Assembly: GCA_028687435.1 (NCBI GenBank)
Contig: JAQUAF010000054.1
Coordinates: forward strand, 1 to 39,438
Source of the DNA: Verrucomicrobiia bacterium
Lineage (GTDB): Bacteria; Verrucomicrobiota; Verrucomicrobiia; JABWAM01
Direction of reading: 5' to 3'
DNA: 39,438 nucleotides
Part shown: positions 7,063 to 16,006 of the stretch, one piece after another
Position numbering within the stretch: the first letter of the stretch is position 1
Layout of the letters: each line of letters opens with the position of its first letter
Notes under the pieces: model-generated
Told to the model about the DNA's origin: nothing
Database searches by the model: none
What the model saw: only the letters and a program-made list of their open reading frames with translations
Made by a program: the position numbers and the translations under genes

Positions 7063-8463
7063 ATGAGGGGGATGAAAATGGCGTCAATCGAATGGGGGTT
7101 GCCTGCGGGAGTGGCGGTGCTTGGAACCGTTTTTTTGGTTTTGGTGTTTACCCATGGCCGGATGCCCGATCTTTTGGAACGGACGCCTAGCATGGACCGT
7201 CCGGCATCCGGGGCGGAGACGGGCGCGGGGGTTGACCTGAGCGGGGTTTTGACGCCGGGAAATGGCAATGCCATGCCGGTGGAGGGAGGATGGCCGGGGT
7301 TTCGCGGAGGACGAGGCGGGGTGAGCGGCGAGGGGACCGTGCTGGCTCGTTCGTGGGGGGAGAACGGGCCGCCTGTTTTGTGGAGCAAATCCATGGGGGA
7401 AGGATATGCCGGGGCAGCGGTGTGGAAAGGGCGTGTGTATGTGATGGATTACGACCAGCCCGCGCAACGGGACGTTTTGAGATGTCTTTCCCTGGCCGAT
7501 GGACAGGAAATCTGGAGCCGTTCTTATCCGAACAAGGTCAAACGCAACCATGGCATGTCGCGGACTGTTCCGGCTGTGAATGACGAATGGGTTGTGGCGT
7601 TGGGGCCCAAATGTCACGTGACGTGCAGCCATGCTGTGACGGGCGCCCATGGCTGGGGGCTTGATCTGGTGCGGCAGTTCAAAACCAAGACGCCGCCCTG
7701 GTATGCGGGACAATGTCCTTTGATTGACGGGGGGAATGTGATTCTGGCGCCGGGGGGGGGCGATGTGTTGATGATGGCAGTGGAACTGGCGGCGGGAAGG
7801 GAGATTTGGCGGACTCCGAATCCCCGGGGCTGGCAGATGACCCATTCGTCGGTGGCGGTCGTGGAATATGAGGGGGAAAAGATGTATGTCTATTGCGCGA
7901 GCGATGGGGTGGCCGGGGTGTCGGCGGCGGATGGACGGATTCTCTGGGATACGACGGAATGGAAGGTGAGCATTGCCACGGTGCCTTCGCCCGTGCCCTG
8001 CGGCGAGGGGCGGATATTCTTCAGCGGAGGATATGACTCGGGCAGTTTGATGATGCAACTTTCGCGCAAGGAGGGGAAATACGAAGCGGCGCCGCTTTAC
8101 CGGCTGGATGCCGCTGTGTTTGGAGCCACCATGCAGACGCCGATTTTTTTTGGCGGTTGTCTTTACGGAGTGGCGCCGGATGGACGGATGGTTTGCCTGG
8201 GGCTGGATGGACGCCGCAAATGGGACAGTGGAACGAGCCGGTTCGGATCGGGGCCGTTCCTGATTGCCGACGGCCTGATCCTGGCGTTGAACGACACGGG
8301 AATTTTGTCGGCCATGGAAGCGCGCGCGGACGCTTTCAAGCTGGTGGCGCAAAAACGGATTTTAAACGGGCACGACGCATGGGGGCCGCTGGCCATCAGC
8401 GGCGGCCTGTTGCTGGCCCGGGATTTGACAACCCTGGTGTGCGTGGATCTGCGGGAAAAATGA
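7063..8463 (+). CDS. PQQ-like beta-propeller protein, membrane-anchored
   Basis: The start ATG 7063 follows the purine-rich AGGAGGAGG at 7041-7049 and GAGG at 7055-7058; ATG 7072 and 7078 are possible alternatives. About 466 residues. An N-terminal hydrophobic segment (LPAGVAVLGTVFLVLVF) anchors it, leaving the propeller outside the cytoplasm. Repeats of the PQQ-like type are visible: WPGFRGGRGGVSGEG, GQEIWSR, GREIWRT, GRILWDT and GRRKWDSG, each a blade with the AxDxxxGxxxW pattern. This WPxxRG opening and blade set is typical of outer-surface propellers abundant in planctomycetes and verrucomicrobia. No clear PQQ-ligand or catalytic residues can be assigned, so it may be a binding or scaffold protein instead of a dehydrogenase. 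Confidence 0.85.
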   Translation: MRGMKMASIEWGLPAGVAVLGTVFLVLVFTHGRMPDLLERTPSMDRPASGAETGAGVDLSGVLTPGNGNAMPVEGGWPGFRGGRGGVSGEGTVLARSWGENGPPVLWSKSMGEGYAGAAVWKGRVYVMDYDQPAQRDVLRCLSLADGQEIWSRSYPNKVKRNHGMSRTVPAVNDEWVVALGPKCHVTCSHAVTGAHGWGLDLVRQFKTKTPPWYAGQCPLIDGGNVILAPGGGDVLMMAVELAAGREIWRTPNPRGWQMTHSSVAVVEYEGEKMYVYCASDGVAGVSAADGRILWDTTEWKVSIATVPSPVPCGEGRIFFSGGYDSGSLMMQLSRKEGKYEAAPLYRLDAAVFGATMQTPIFFGGCLYGVAPDGRMVCLGLDGRRKWDSGTSRFGSGPFLIADGLILALNDTGILSAMEARADAFKLVAQKRILNGHDAWGPLAISGGLLLARDLTTLVCVDLREK

Positions 8464-8606
8464 TGGCATGGATTGTGAGACGGTGAAATTCACATCGATG
8501 GACAGGATCAATTCCAGGACAGCCATGATTTTCAAGAGGTTGACAAATTCATGCAAACCAAGCAATCTCCCGCGAAACCGTTGAAACCATTTCAGAAAGG
8601 AATCCC

Positions 8607-9083
8607 ATGAAAGGCAACGCCAAGATCATCGCGAAGTTGAACGATTTGTTGTCCGACGAACTCACCGCCATCAACCAGTACATGGTCCACTCCGAGATGT
8701 GCGCAAACTGGGGATACGACACTCTGCACAAGATGCTGGAGAAGCGCGCCATCGACGAGATGAAGCATGCGGAGAAATTGATCGGGCGGATTCTTTTCCT
8801 GGAGGGAACCCCCGTGGTTTCCGAGTACAAGAAGATTTACATTGGCGCCAAGGTGGAGGATCAGTTCAAGAACGATTGGACAGCCGAGGAAGGCGCGATC
8901 AAATCCTACAATGACGGAGTCAAGCTGGCGGTTGAGGTTGGGGATAATGGCACCCGTGAACTGTTTGAGTCGATTCTCAAGGACGAGGAGGATCACATCG
9001 ACCTGATCGAAGCACAACGCGACCAGATTTCGCAGATGGGCATCCAAACCTATCTTGGCGAACAAATCCGCAGCGAGGAGTGA
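8607..9083 (+). CDS. bfr: Bacterioferritin
   Basis: This 158-residue protein has the usual length and all the di-iron ferroxidase ligands at the positions of E. coli Bfr: E18, E51, H54, E94, E127 and H130. Met52, the haem ligand at the subunit interface, is present too. It should form a 24-subunit haem-binding shell that oxidises Fe(II) and stores it as mineral. The start has a good AAAGGA Shine-Dalgarno at 8596-8601. The gene is alone, 143 bp after the PQQ-like gene, and ends at a strong bidirectional terminator. No bacterioferritin-associated ferredoxin is next to it. Confidence 0.97.
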   Translation: MKGNAKIIAKLNDLLSDELTAINQYMVHSEMCANWGYDTLHKMLEKRAIDEMKHAEKLIGRILFLEGTPVVSEYKKIYIGAKVEDQFKNDWTAEEGAIKSYNDGVKLAVEVGDNGTRELFESILKDEEDHIDLIEAQRDQISQMGIQTYLGEQIRSEE

Positions 9084-9089
9084 TTGATT

Positions 9090-9114
9090 TTTTTTGCCGG
9101 TTGCCGGCAAAAAA
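9090..9114. terminator. Bidirectional intrinsic terminator
   Basis: TTTTTTGCCGG (9090-9100), loop TTG, and CCGGCAAAAAA (9104-9114) form a perfect 11-bp palindrome with T runs at both ends. It serves bfr on the plus strand and the M48 gene on the minus strand. Confidence 0.8.
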
Positions 9115-9170
9115 GGCTGAAGGCTGAAGGTGGGCAGGCCGCCGGCACTCCATGGTGTTGTTGCCGGGAA

Positions 9171-9196
9171 ATGGAGGGCGGAGCTCCTGCGCCGCC
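9171..9196 (-). repeat. Half copy of the GC-rich dispersed palindromic repeat
   Basis: On the minus strand this 26-base stretch matches the left arm of the hairpin at 10690-10713 with two mismatches. It lacks the second arm. It stands between the terminator at 9090 and the M48 gene. Confidence 0.55.
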
Positions 9197-9235
9197 GGTC
9201 TGTCGCAATCTCATGGCGTCCGGGTCGGCCGGAAC

Positions 9236-10012
9236 TCATCCGTTTTTCTCGAGAAACTCATCCAGGCGCTCAATCCGGTGTTGGATGGGTGGATGGGAAG
9301 AGAATGGCTTTGACTGCTGGTCTTTGGCCAGTTGGGCCAGATAATCACGCAAGGCTTTGGGTGGAAAACCGGCGTCGGCCAGCAGTTGGGCGCCGTGGCA
9401 ATCGGCGTCAAATTCGATGGCTGGATCGAAACCTTTTTCCAAAAGGCTGGTGATGGCTTTGGAGATGGCGTCGTCGAAGCCGCTGACGTTTCCGCCGCCT
9501 GCGGCGGAGGCTATTTCGGACAGGCCTTTCAAACTTTCGTTGCGCGCGATGAGCTTGAGCGCGTGCCGGCGGGTCACGTGGGACATTTCATGCGCGAGCA
9601 CGGCCGCCAGTTGCCGGTCGTCCTGACAGGATGCAACGAGGCCTTTGGTGACAAACACATAGCCGCCGGGGCAGGACCATGCGTTGATCTCGGGATTGTC
9701 CAGGATCGTAAAAACAAAGCTGATGTCCGGACGGGTGCTGTAGAGGCTCAGGGCTTTGCCGATGGTGGCCACGCGCCGGGTGAGCGCCTCGTCTTTCAGT
9801 ATCCCGCCTTTTTTTGCCGCAATTTCCGTGGCCAGGGATCCGCCGAGGTTCAGTTCGTCCTGCAGCGAGAAACCTGCGGCGCCCCTGGTCAGTTTGACGG
9901 CGCCCTTGGCGCCTTTGACCACGTTGCCCAGATCGATTCCCCCGAATTGCGCCCAGGCTGTTCCGGCAATCAAACAGAGGAAGATCGTCAGGATTCCAAG
10001 CGGGGATTTCAT
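9236..10012 (-). CDS. Secreted M48 family zinc metalloprotease
   Basis: The 258-residue protein has a signal peptide (residues 1 to about 21, ending AWA|Q). The zinc motif HEMSH is at 141-145, and EFDADCHGAQLL supplies the third ligand Glu200. LDNPEINAWSCPGGYVFV is the typical strand before the active site. It belongs to the BepA/YfgC and LoiP type of periplasmic M48 peptidases, which handle misfolded outer-membrane or envelope proteins. No TPR domain follows, so it is the short form. It lies 30 bases downstream of the SH3 protein gene and is probably co-transcribed with it. An internal Gly/Ala-rich helical part at 165-175 is less conserved. Confidence 0.88.
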   Translation of the reverse strand: MKSPLGILTIFLCLIAGTAWAQFGGIDLGNVVKGAKGAVKLTRGAAGFSLQDELNLGGSLATEIAAKKGGILKDEALTRRVATIGKALSLYSTRPDISFVFTILDNPEINAWSCPGGYVFVTKGLVASCQDDRQLAAVLAHEMSHVTRRHALKLIARNESLKGLSEIASAAGGGNVSGFDDAISKAITSLLEKGFDPAIEFDADCHGAQLLADAGFPPKALRDYLAQLAKDQQSKPFSSHPPIQHRIERLDEFLEKNG

Positions 10013-10042
10013 AAGGCTGGGTTAACAGGCTGAAAGGGGCTG

Positions 10043-10552
10043 CTATTTGGTTCCGGCGAATTCGCCGAGTTGATGTTCCTTCAAATAGTTGCGGGCGGCT
10101 TCGGCGGTGATGGAGGCGTTCAGTTTTTCCGCCCATTCGATTTGTTCCGCCACTTCCTTGAGGCTGTGGCGGCTGGCGTAGGCGGACGCGCCGTCGGAAA
10201 GTCCGCGTCCCGCGGCGCCGGCGCTCATTTCGCTGGATTTGATGGCCACGTTGTTCCGGTTTTCCTCCGGGAGTTTTTCCGTTGAGACATTGCCTCCGTA
10301 AACCCAGCCCTCGCCGTCCTGTCCGCTGACCTTGATCCAGCGGTTTTGTTTTTCCAGAACCTTCAGGGGTTCGTTCCATGCGGCCTTGGCCACGGCCTTT
10401 GCGGAAGGACTGGCGGATTCAAGGAGGGGCAGGTCCCGCCGTTTGGAGAAGACCTGATTTTCCTCGTTTCCGGACCAGACGGGAAGACAGGCCAGGCCGA
10501 GCAAGAACAGGCTGACGACACCCCACTGCATGGCGCGCGATTGCAAAAGCAT
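10043..10552 (-). CDS. Exported SH3-domain protein
   Basis: The 169-residue protein begins with a hydrophobic export signal (WGVVSLFLLGLACLPVWS, residues 10-27). A bacterial SH3 domain spans about 32-92: LPLLESASPSAKAV, VLEKQNRWIKV and GEGWVYGG follow the pattern of SH3b domains that bind peptidoglycan or peptides. The last 60 residues are charged and helical. A second ATG at 10531 would give a tighter signal peptide and is an equally good start, since neither has a clear Shine-Dalgarno. Linked to the M48 protease, it may present substrates or anchor the pair in the periplasm (inference). Confidence 0.75.
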   Translation of the reverse strand: MLLQSRAMQWGVVSLFLLGLACLPVWSGNEENQVFSKRRDLPLLESASPSAKAVAKAAWNEPLKVLEKQNRWIKVSGQDGEGWVYGGNVSTEKLPEENRNNVAIKSSEMSAGAAGRGLSDGASAYASRHSLKEVAEQIEWAEKLNASITAEAARNYLKEHQLGEFAGTK

Positions 10553-10661
10553 GGAGGTTCTTTTGCCTCAACCGGCGCGCAAAAGCGAGACTTTTTGTTG
10601 GCGGACGAAAACGGCGAGGATATCCATGGGAATAACTTTCTCTTACGGTCAAGTCGATTAA

Positions 10662-10754
10662 TTTAGGAATTTCAATGTTTGGCGAAAAAGGCGGTGCAGG
10701 AGCCCCGCCCTCCATTTTATGCAAGGTAAAGGAGGGCGGGGCTCCCGCACCGCC
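10662..10754 (-). terminator. Dispersed palindromic repeat acting as terminator after the cyclase gene
   Basis: The arms 10690-10713 and 10731-10754 are 24 bases each with a single mismatch and a 17-base loop. On the minus strand the stem is followed by TTTTT, the layout of an intrinsic terminator for the leftward cyclase gene. The left 56 bases (10662-10717) recur at 31931-31986 with three mismatches, so the terminator is a member of a repeat family. Confidence 0.65.
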
Positions 10755-10802
10755 TTGCCGGTTTTCTGCGTCGTGCATCGTGCGCTTGATTTTGATGACT
10801 CT

Positions 10803-12872
10803 TTACTTGTGATCCAAGGCGAAGGAGCCATCCCAGCCGGGGGGCGGGGGATTGGCGGCGTAGTGGGCGCAGCGGTCGAGGTAAACCCGGCTGGGGCCGT
10901 CCTGTGGATCGATGGAAAGGGCGCGTTTGAAATTTTCGGAGGCGGCGGGCCACTGTTGTTGACGGTAGCGGGCCAGTCCTTCCAGATAGGCATCGCGCAA
11001 AAGGCTTTGTTCCGGCGAGAGCTTTCCCTTGGGGGCCATCAGTTCGTGGACCTGCACGGGTTGGATTTTGCCTTTGACCTGAAGCAGATCCAGGGGGCGG
11101 GTTTCGATGGCGCCGCATGCCTGGGCATGGGTGTCGGGGCCGATCATGATCCGGGTGTGGTAAGCCTTGTTGGCGCCCTCGAGGCGGCTGCCCAGGTTCA
11201 CGGGATCGCCCAGGACGGTGTAGTTGAGTTTGCGGGCGAAACCCACGGGACCGGAGATCATCTCGCCGGTGTTGACGCCGACCCGCAGTCCCAGTGTCAC
11301 CTGGTACTGTTGTCCGAGGCGGACATTCAAACCGCGGATCATCTCCTGCAGATCAAGGGCGGCAAGGCAGGCCTTGGTGGCGTGATCGGATTGCGATTGG
11401 GGTATGTTGAAGACGGCCATTACGGCGTCGCCCATGAATTTGTCGATGTAAGCCCCGTGGGCGAGCAGGATTTTGCTGGCGTCGGCGAGATAGGTGTTGA
11501 TGGCGTCGAAGAATTGTTTGGGGGGCGCTTTTTCGGAGAAGGTGGTGAATCCCTGCAGGTCGCAGAACAGGACGGTGCCAATCCGCCGTTCGCCCAGCAG
11601 GGGGATGCCATCGGGATGCCGCAGCATCTCCTCAAGCACCTGAGGGGAAACGAAATCGCTGAAGAGCTGTTTGATCCAGCGTTTTTGTTTTCCCTCCGTG
11701 AAATAGCGGTGGGTGACAACGCCGGTGAAACTGAGGATGCCGCCGGCAATGGCCGTCAGGGGAGGCAGCCAGATGTTGCGGCAGAAGAGGAAAAAGGACA
11801 ATCCGGACACCCCGGCCAACAATATGACAAGCAGGAGGATTTGCCATCGGATTTTTGCGAAGCGCAGGCATCCGAGCGTGACGGAAAGACATGCGGCAAG
11901 AATCAGAAGCCAGCGGATGGGAAGAGGCGCGGGGCGAAGGAACTGGCCGTCATGGGCATTGATCCGGGCTGTGGCGTGAACCAGAACGCCGGGGGTATGC
12001 GGCTCGAGCGGGGTGGCCACGGCGTCGAAGGTCGCTTGCGCGCTGCAGCCGATCCAGACGGTTTTGCCACGGAAGCGGACGGCTTCGGGGACATCGGGCC
12101 AGCGATCAAGGAGGGTTTTGATCTGACCGGGGTCCAATTCGTCGGCGTCCTTGGTTTTGGAGAGGGAATCCACGATTTTAAGTCCCTCCAGCAGGGGGAG
12201 CGCGGCGGATACGGCTTGTTCCCGTTGGATGAGGGAGTTCATGCCGGCCTGCCAGCGCAACAGAGTCCAGCCGGCGGAGGGAGTTTGGATTTTTTCCTTC
12301 GTTTGGGGCGCGACGAAGGCGAGGGGGGGAAGGGCGGAATCGCCCCGGAAGTTTTTGAGAGGGTAGCGGCGGATCACGCCATCCGGATCTTTTTCCGTGT
12401 TGGTCCATCCGATTCGCCGTCCGGCGGCTTTGGACAGGACGGAAATGGGGCCCAGCGGAGATTGGTTTTGGAATTTTGTGGCGAGGCAGACATTTCCGGC
12501 GGCCTGCAGATGGGCGGCGAACCGGTCGTCGTGAAGCGTATCCTCGGACTCGTTGGGAAAGAGGATGTCGAAGAGGACGGTTTGGGCGCCGGCTTTTTTG
12601 AGATAAGCCACGAGGGCGGCGTGGGCGGTGCGCGGCCAGGGCCAGCGCCATCCGAATTTTTCACCCGCAACCTTGAGGGCGTTTTCGTCGATCAATACGA
12701 AGACCGTATGGGAAGGCCATGCCGCGGGATTGGCGGTCCGGCGCATGAAGGCATCGAAGACCTGGTTTTCGACATTTTGGATGAGACGTCCGTTGCTGAA
12801 AACCGCCAGCAGCGCTCCAAAGGCCAGGCTTGCCAGGATGAGAAGCGCGGATGAATGTCCTTTAAGATTCAA
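10803..12872 (-). CDS. Membrane adenylate cyclase with CHASE2 sensor
   Basis: The 689-residue protein is laid out as N-terminal membrane helix (8-24), a long CHASE2 extracytoplasmic sensor with the FDAFMR start and LFDILFP segment, a cluster of membrane helices near residues 320-385, then a class III cyclase domain. Catalytic metal ligands D438 (FCDLQGF) and D482 (DKFMGDAV), substrate-specifying K478 and D556 (LGDPVN), and transition-state N559 and R563 (NLGSRLEG) are all present. That pair of specificity residues predicts adenylate and not guanylate cyclase. The last 70 residues look like a TPR-type helical repeat (YLEGLARYRQQQWPAASENF). It would convert an envelope signal into cAMP. No cAMP receptor is in the window. 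Confidence 0.92.
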   Translation of the reverse strand: MNLKGHSSALLILASLAFGALLAVFSNGRLIQNVENQVFDAFMRRTANPAAWPSHTVFVLIDENALKVAGEKFGWRWPWPRTAHAALVAYLKKAGAQTVLFDILFPNESEDTLHDDRFAAHLQAAGNVCLATKFQNQSPLGPISVLSKAAGRRIGWTNTEKDPDGVIRRYPLKNFRGDSALPPLAFVAPQTKEKIQTPSAGWTLLRWQAGMNSLIQREQAVSAALPLLEGLKIVDSLSKTKDADELDPGQIKTLLDRWPDVPEAVRFRGKTVWIGCSAQATFDAVATPLEPHTPGVLVHATARINAHDGQFLRPAPLPIRWLLILAACLSVTLGCLRFAKIRWQILLLVILLAGVSGLSFFLFCRNIWLPPLTAIAGGILSFTGVVTHRYFTEGKQKRWIKQLFSDFVSPQVLEEMLRHPDGIPLLGERRIGTVLFCDLQGFTTFSEKAPPKQFFDAINTYLADASKILLAHGAYIDKFMGDAVMAVFNIPQSQSDHATKACLAALDLQEMIRGLNVRLGQQYQVTLGLRVGVNTGEMISGPVGFARKLNYTVLGDPVNLGSRLEGANKAYHTRIMIGPDTHAQACGAIETRPLDLLQVKGKIQPVQVHELMAPKGKLSPEQSLLRDAYLEGLARYRQQQWPAASENFKRALSIDPQDGPSRVYLDRCAHYAANPPPPGWDGSFALDHK

Positions 12873-13014
12873 TGGATTTTGTTCCTGATTTCAACCAGCC
12901 TTATCCCAAAAAGCGGCGGCGATCGAGATCAATGTTTTGGGTGAAAATGAAATGGTGAAGTTTTTTGGCGCCAGCCAGCTTTGCTTCGGGTTGTCCGTCC
13001 CAGGGCGGCCAAAT

Positions 13015-13043
13015 TTGACTTTTTGAATTTGGTACAGTATGGT
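13015..13043 (+). promoter_or_regulatory. Possible promoter of the glycosidase gene
   Basis: TTGACT (13015-13020) and TATGGT (13038-13043) are separated by 17 bases, each close to the sigma70 consensus. Transcription would start near 13050. That favours the ATG at 13075 over the earlier ATG at 13039 as the start of the following gene. Confidence 0.4.
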
Positions 13044-13074
13044 TCATTTAAGAATCAGAAAGAACCAATATTTT

Positions 13075-15021
13075 ATGACAAAACCGTTTGTTGGGAATAT
13101 TTCGTCGAATCATGCGCCTTTGGGGAATGGCAGGGTGATGGCGTTGCTGCAGCAGTACCAGGGGGGGAAGCCGAACGACCGCATCCACTATCTCTTGTAT
13201 CCGGATTACAGCCGGCGATCCTCCGTTCTGGGCGAAGCGGGGGTGCAGACCGTTGTTTTTGATCCGGTTTACGGCAACGTGAATTATGATTTTTATGAAA
13301 GCGGCGGTTTTATCGCTCTGGATGATGCCGTGTACGAGGATGGATGCGGGCTTTACACGGTGGAAAGCCACCGGGGGTTTATTCGGATGAGAACGACCAC
13401 CTGGGTGGCGTTGGATTGCGATGCGGTGGTGAGAAGGATTCAAGTGGCGTCCATGACGAACGATCGGCGGGAGCTGGAGGTTTTCCCCCAGGTTCACCTG
13501 CGGGGGGAAATCTGCCGGAAAGACGGCGTGATCATCTCAAAAGTTCCCAATGAGGACGTGGTTTATGTGGCGGCCGGTTGCGAGTCCGCGGAAGATTTTC
13601 ATTTTGGGGACATTGGCGCCGCGGCAAGGGAGAAAAAGTTCAACCACGAATTTGGAACCGTTTCTGAAATTGGGGAAATCCGGGTTGACGAGAAGTTTTC
13701 GGTTGAAAACCAGTTTTTTCCCGACGCCGAGGAGAGGCTGCTCCAGGTGTGCGCAAGCAGGGGGCGAAAGCCCAATCTTTCCTTTCTGAACAGGGTGAAG
13801 GTTGGCAGGGAATGGTCGGAACCGTTTTATCTGGTGATCGGGTTGGGGAAAACAGAACGGGAGGCGGTTGGGAATTTGAAGAGTCTGTCCGGCGATCCCG
13901 AAAACTCGCGTAAAAAGACCCGCCAGACATGGGCTTGCTGGAACGGAAGCGGCAAGGTCCGGGAACCGTCGTTTGCCGATTACGAGATGCATCTTTCGAA
14001 AACGATCATGAAGATGGCCATCCAGGACAATGGGCTGGCGCCCTACATAGGTTTTCGAAAATATCATGGGATGGTGTGGTTGAGGGACAGCTTGTGGATG
14101 TCGATCGCTTTTTCGGAGGCGGGTTATCGCGAGGAATCCCTCCGGATATTGAGGGGGCTCAAGCAGGTGGTCAAGAAGGACGCCAACGGCTATATCTATT
14201 GCATTTACGATTGCAAGACGGGGGAGCAGAAAGAGGATATTGACTCGGCTGAAAATGATTTTGCGGGACTTTTGCTGGCCGGGATCTTTTATCATTACAG
14301 GAAATTCCGGGATCAAGGCGCGCTGGGGGAATTCATGGAATTGATCGCCTATTGCGCGGATTGGATATGCCAAAAAAGGGATGAAACAGGGCTGCTTCCT
14401 CCCTGCAGCGGAATCTGGGAATGTTTTACCCCAAGGACAAAAGGTTATCAGTATGAACATATGACATGGGCAAGCGGCACCGCGGCTTACGGGCTTCGCG
14501 TTGCGGCGGAGATGTGCGGTGACATGAAAGATTTCGCGCGCGCGGAAAAGTGCCGGGCGGCCCATTTGCAGATGTTGGATTGTTTGAAGATGGAGTGCGT
14601 CAAGGATGGCATTCTTTGCAGGGCGAAGGAGACCGTGCGGCTGGATTCCTCGGTTTTGTTGTTTTTCACATTGTTTCCATTGTTCGATCCGGAAGATCCT
14701 GTTGTGGCGGGCACTGTTGAGGCCATTGAGAGCCGGTTAAAAGATCCCCTGCTTGGCGGGATCTGGCGGCATGAGGACATGACCTATGAAAGGGGGGATG
14801 GCCAGCCCTGGATTGGCACAACTTTGTGGATGGCGGAAACCCACATGGTGTTGGGGAACAAGAAAAAGGGGGATGAATACCTGCAATGGGTTCTGGAGCA
14901 TACGAGCCAGTGCGGGCTTTTCCCGGAAGAGGTGATCAGCAAGGACCTTCTGTGGGGCATCAGCATGCCCAGCTATTCCCACGCCGGTTTTGTGATGGCC
15001 ATGTTGCGGGCGCGCGGATGA
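13075..15021 (+). CDS. GH15-like (alpha/alpha)6 glycosidase
   Basis: About 648 residues from ATG 13075 (an ATG at 13039 would add 12). The N-terminal half is a beta-sandwich as in glucoamylase and amylo-glucosidase proteins, starting FVGNISSNHAPLGNGRV. The C-terminal half is an (alpha/alpha)6 barrel with YHGMVWLRDSLW (W335-D338), DSAENDFAGLLL, GIWECF and GYQYEHMTWASG. The WxRD motif is the substrate-binding hallmark of GH15 and related families. Likely it trims alpha-glucosides or trehalose-type sugars in the cytosol, as no signal peptide is seen. It is a single gene, convergent with pyrE. Confidence 0.8.
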   Translation: MTKPFVGNISSNHAPLGNGRVMALLQQYQGGKPNDRIHYLLYPDYSRRSSVLGEAGVQTVVFDPVYGNVNYDFYESGGFIALDDAVYEDGCGLYTVESHRGFIRMRTTTWVALDCDAVVRRIQVASMTNDRRELEVFPQVHLRGEICRKDGVIISKVPNEDVVYVAAGCESAEDFHFGDIGAAAREKKFNHEFGTVSEIGEIRVDEKFSVENQFFPDAEERLLQVCASRGRKPNLSFLNRVKVGREWSEPFYLVIGLGKTEREAVGNLKSLSGDPENSRKKTRQTWACWNGSGKVREPSFADYEMHLSKTIMKMAIQDNGLAPYIGFRKYHGMVWLRDSLWMSIAFSEAGYREESLRILRGLKQVVKKDANGYIYCIYDCKTGEQKEDIDSAENDFAGLLLAGIFYHYRKFRDQGALGEFMELIAYCADWICQKRDETGLLPPCSGIWECFTPRTKGYQYEHMTWASGTAAYGLRVAAEMCGDMKDFARAEKCRAAHLQMLDCLKMECVKDGILCRAKETVRLDSSVLLFFTLFPLFDPEDPVVAGTVEAIESRLKDPLLGGIWRHEDMTYERGDGQPWIGTTLWMAETHMVLGNKKKGDEYLQWVLEHTSQCGLFPEEVISKDLLWGISMPSYSHAGFVMAMLRARG

Positions 15022-15051
15022 AACGATGGCGGTTCCTTGACAGGCCGCCCG

Positions 15052-15077
15052 CCCCGGCATGGACGGGAATGCCGGGG
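15052..15077. terminator. Hairpin between convergent genes
   Basis: CCCCGGCAT (15052-15060) and ATGCCGGGG (15069-15077) pair perfectly around an 8-base loop, 30 bases after the glycosidase stop and 22 before the pyrE stop. TGTTTTT follows on the plus strand about 10 bases on. It is a likely terminator for both genes. Confidence 0.65.
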
Positions 15078-15099
15078 ACTGAAGGTGTTTTTGAACAGC

Positions 15100-15666
15100 C
15101 TACTTGCTGCCGGGTTTGACCGCCGGGGTGGAGGCGAGGTCGGGGGGGAGTTTATCGGGGGGGAAGGCTTGCACGGCCATTTTGACGAGGGCGTAAAAAG
15201 GGGCGCCGAAGTCCACGGGGGCGGTGGAGCGGTCCACGAGCACGGCGACGGCCGCGACCACGCCGCCGCGGGAGCGGACGATGTCGATGGTTTCCCGGAC
15301 CCGTCCGCCTTGCGTGACCACGTCCTCGGCAACCAGGAAACGTTCGCCCCTGGCGATGGCGAAGCCGCGGCGCAGGACCAGTTTGCCTTCCTCTTTTTCG
15401 GCGAAGATGTGCCGTTTGCCGAGGGAGCGGGCGACTTCCTGTCCGACGATGATGCCGCCGAGGGCGGGGGAGATGACCGCGTCGATTTTCCCGGCATCCA
15501 CTTTGGCTGCCAGGGCGGCGCAGAGGTCGGCGGCCACGGGCGCATGTTGAAGGACCAGGGCGCATTGGAAAAATTGCCGGCTGTGCAGGCCGGAACGCAG
15601 GATGAAATGCCCTTCCAGAAGGGCGCCGAGTTTTTTAAAGGTGTCCAGGACTTGTTGTTCGTTCAT
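15100..15666 (-). CDS. pyrE: Orotate phosphoribosyltransferase
   Basis: The 188-residue enzyme condenses orotate with PRPP to OMP, the fifth step of pyrimidine synthesis. The PRPP loop LVAEDVVTQGGR lies at 111-122, the FAEKEEGKLVLRRGF loop at 88-102 supplies catalytic Lys and Arg, and VISPALGGI is at 64-72. The length is normal for the short PyrE type. It is a single leftward gene; other pyr genes are absent. The last 15 residues are Pro- and Lys-rich. Confidence 0.93.
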   Translation of the reverse strand: MNEQQVLDTFKKLGALLEGHFILRSGLHSRQFFQCALVLQHAPVAADLCAALAAKVDAGKIDAVISPALGGIIVGQEVARSLGKRHIFAEKEEGKLVLRRGFAIARGERFLVAEDVVTQGGRVRETIDIVRSRGGVVAAVAVLVDRSTAPVDFGAPFYALVKMAVQAFPPDKLPPDLASTPAVKPGSK

Positions 15667-15684
15667 GGGGCGAGGTTAGGTTGT

Positions 15685-15715
15685 TTAGCCATCAGACTGT
15701 TAGCCTATCAGGCTG
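15685..15715. repeat. Short imperfect tandem repeat upstream of pyrE
   Basis: TTAGCC-ATCAGACTG (15685-15699) is followed at once by TTAGCCTATCAGGCTG (15700-15715). They lie in the 130-bp gap between pyrE and iscX. The wording resembles the AGGCTGAAGGCTGAAGG phrases at 9114 and 20459, another low-complexity intergenic motif of this genome. Confidence 0.5.
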
Positions 15716-15796
15716 TTGGCAGTCAAGGTTTGGGGGGGCGGATTCAATTTTCAAAGTGCATTTTGCCCCTGATTTCCCAACAGCCTGCGGTCCTGC

Positions 15797-16006
15797 TCAT
15801 CCCTCATGCCAGAGCATCTGGATTTCCTCGAGGATGCCTTCGGTGCTGTCGTTGGGCTGGCCGCCGAAGTTTTCGAGCGACAGGATCATCCTGTGCAGTT
15901 TGGGAAAACTGAGCGAGAGGGGATCGGCGCCGGGATATTGTTTTTGCAAGGCGGCGGCGATGTCCTCGGTGTCGCGCCAGGTCAGTTTGGGCGGGGAATC
16001 AGCCAT
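15797..16006 (-). CDS. iscX: IscX (YfhJ) Fe-S cluster assembly regulator
   Basis: This 69-residue acidic protein matches IscX closely: LTWRDTEDIAAAL, QYPGADPLSLSF, LHRMILSLENF and a C-terminal ILEEIQMLW. The family (about 66 residues) binds IscS and iron and adjusts the rate of Fe-S cluster building. Its ATG overlaps the pilT stop in ATGGCTGA, so the two are translationally coupled. Normally iscX sits at the end of the isc operon; here no isc gene is near, which is odd. Confidence 0.88.
   Translation of the reverse strand: MADSPPKLTWRDTEDIAAALQKQYPGADPLSLSFPKLHRMILSLENFGGQPNDSTEGILEEIQMLWHEG

Noticed and set aside
8540..8568. TTGACA before bacterioferritin as a promoter
   Set aside because: The hexamer 17 bases on (CAATCT) matches TATAAT poorly, so the pairing is not convincing.
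10719..12854. A 711-aa open frame on the plus strand
   Set aside because: It is the antisense shadow of the cyclase gene; the minus strand has all catalytic motifs.
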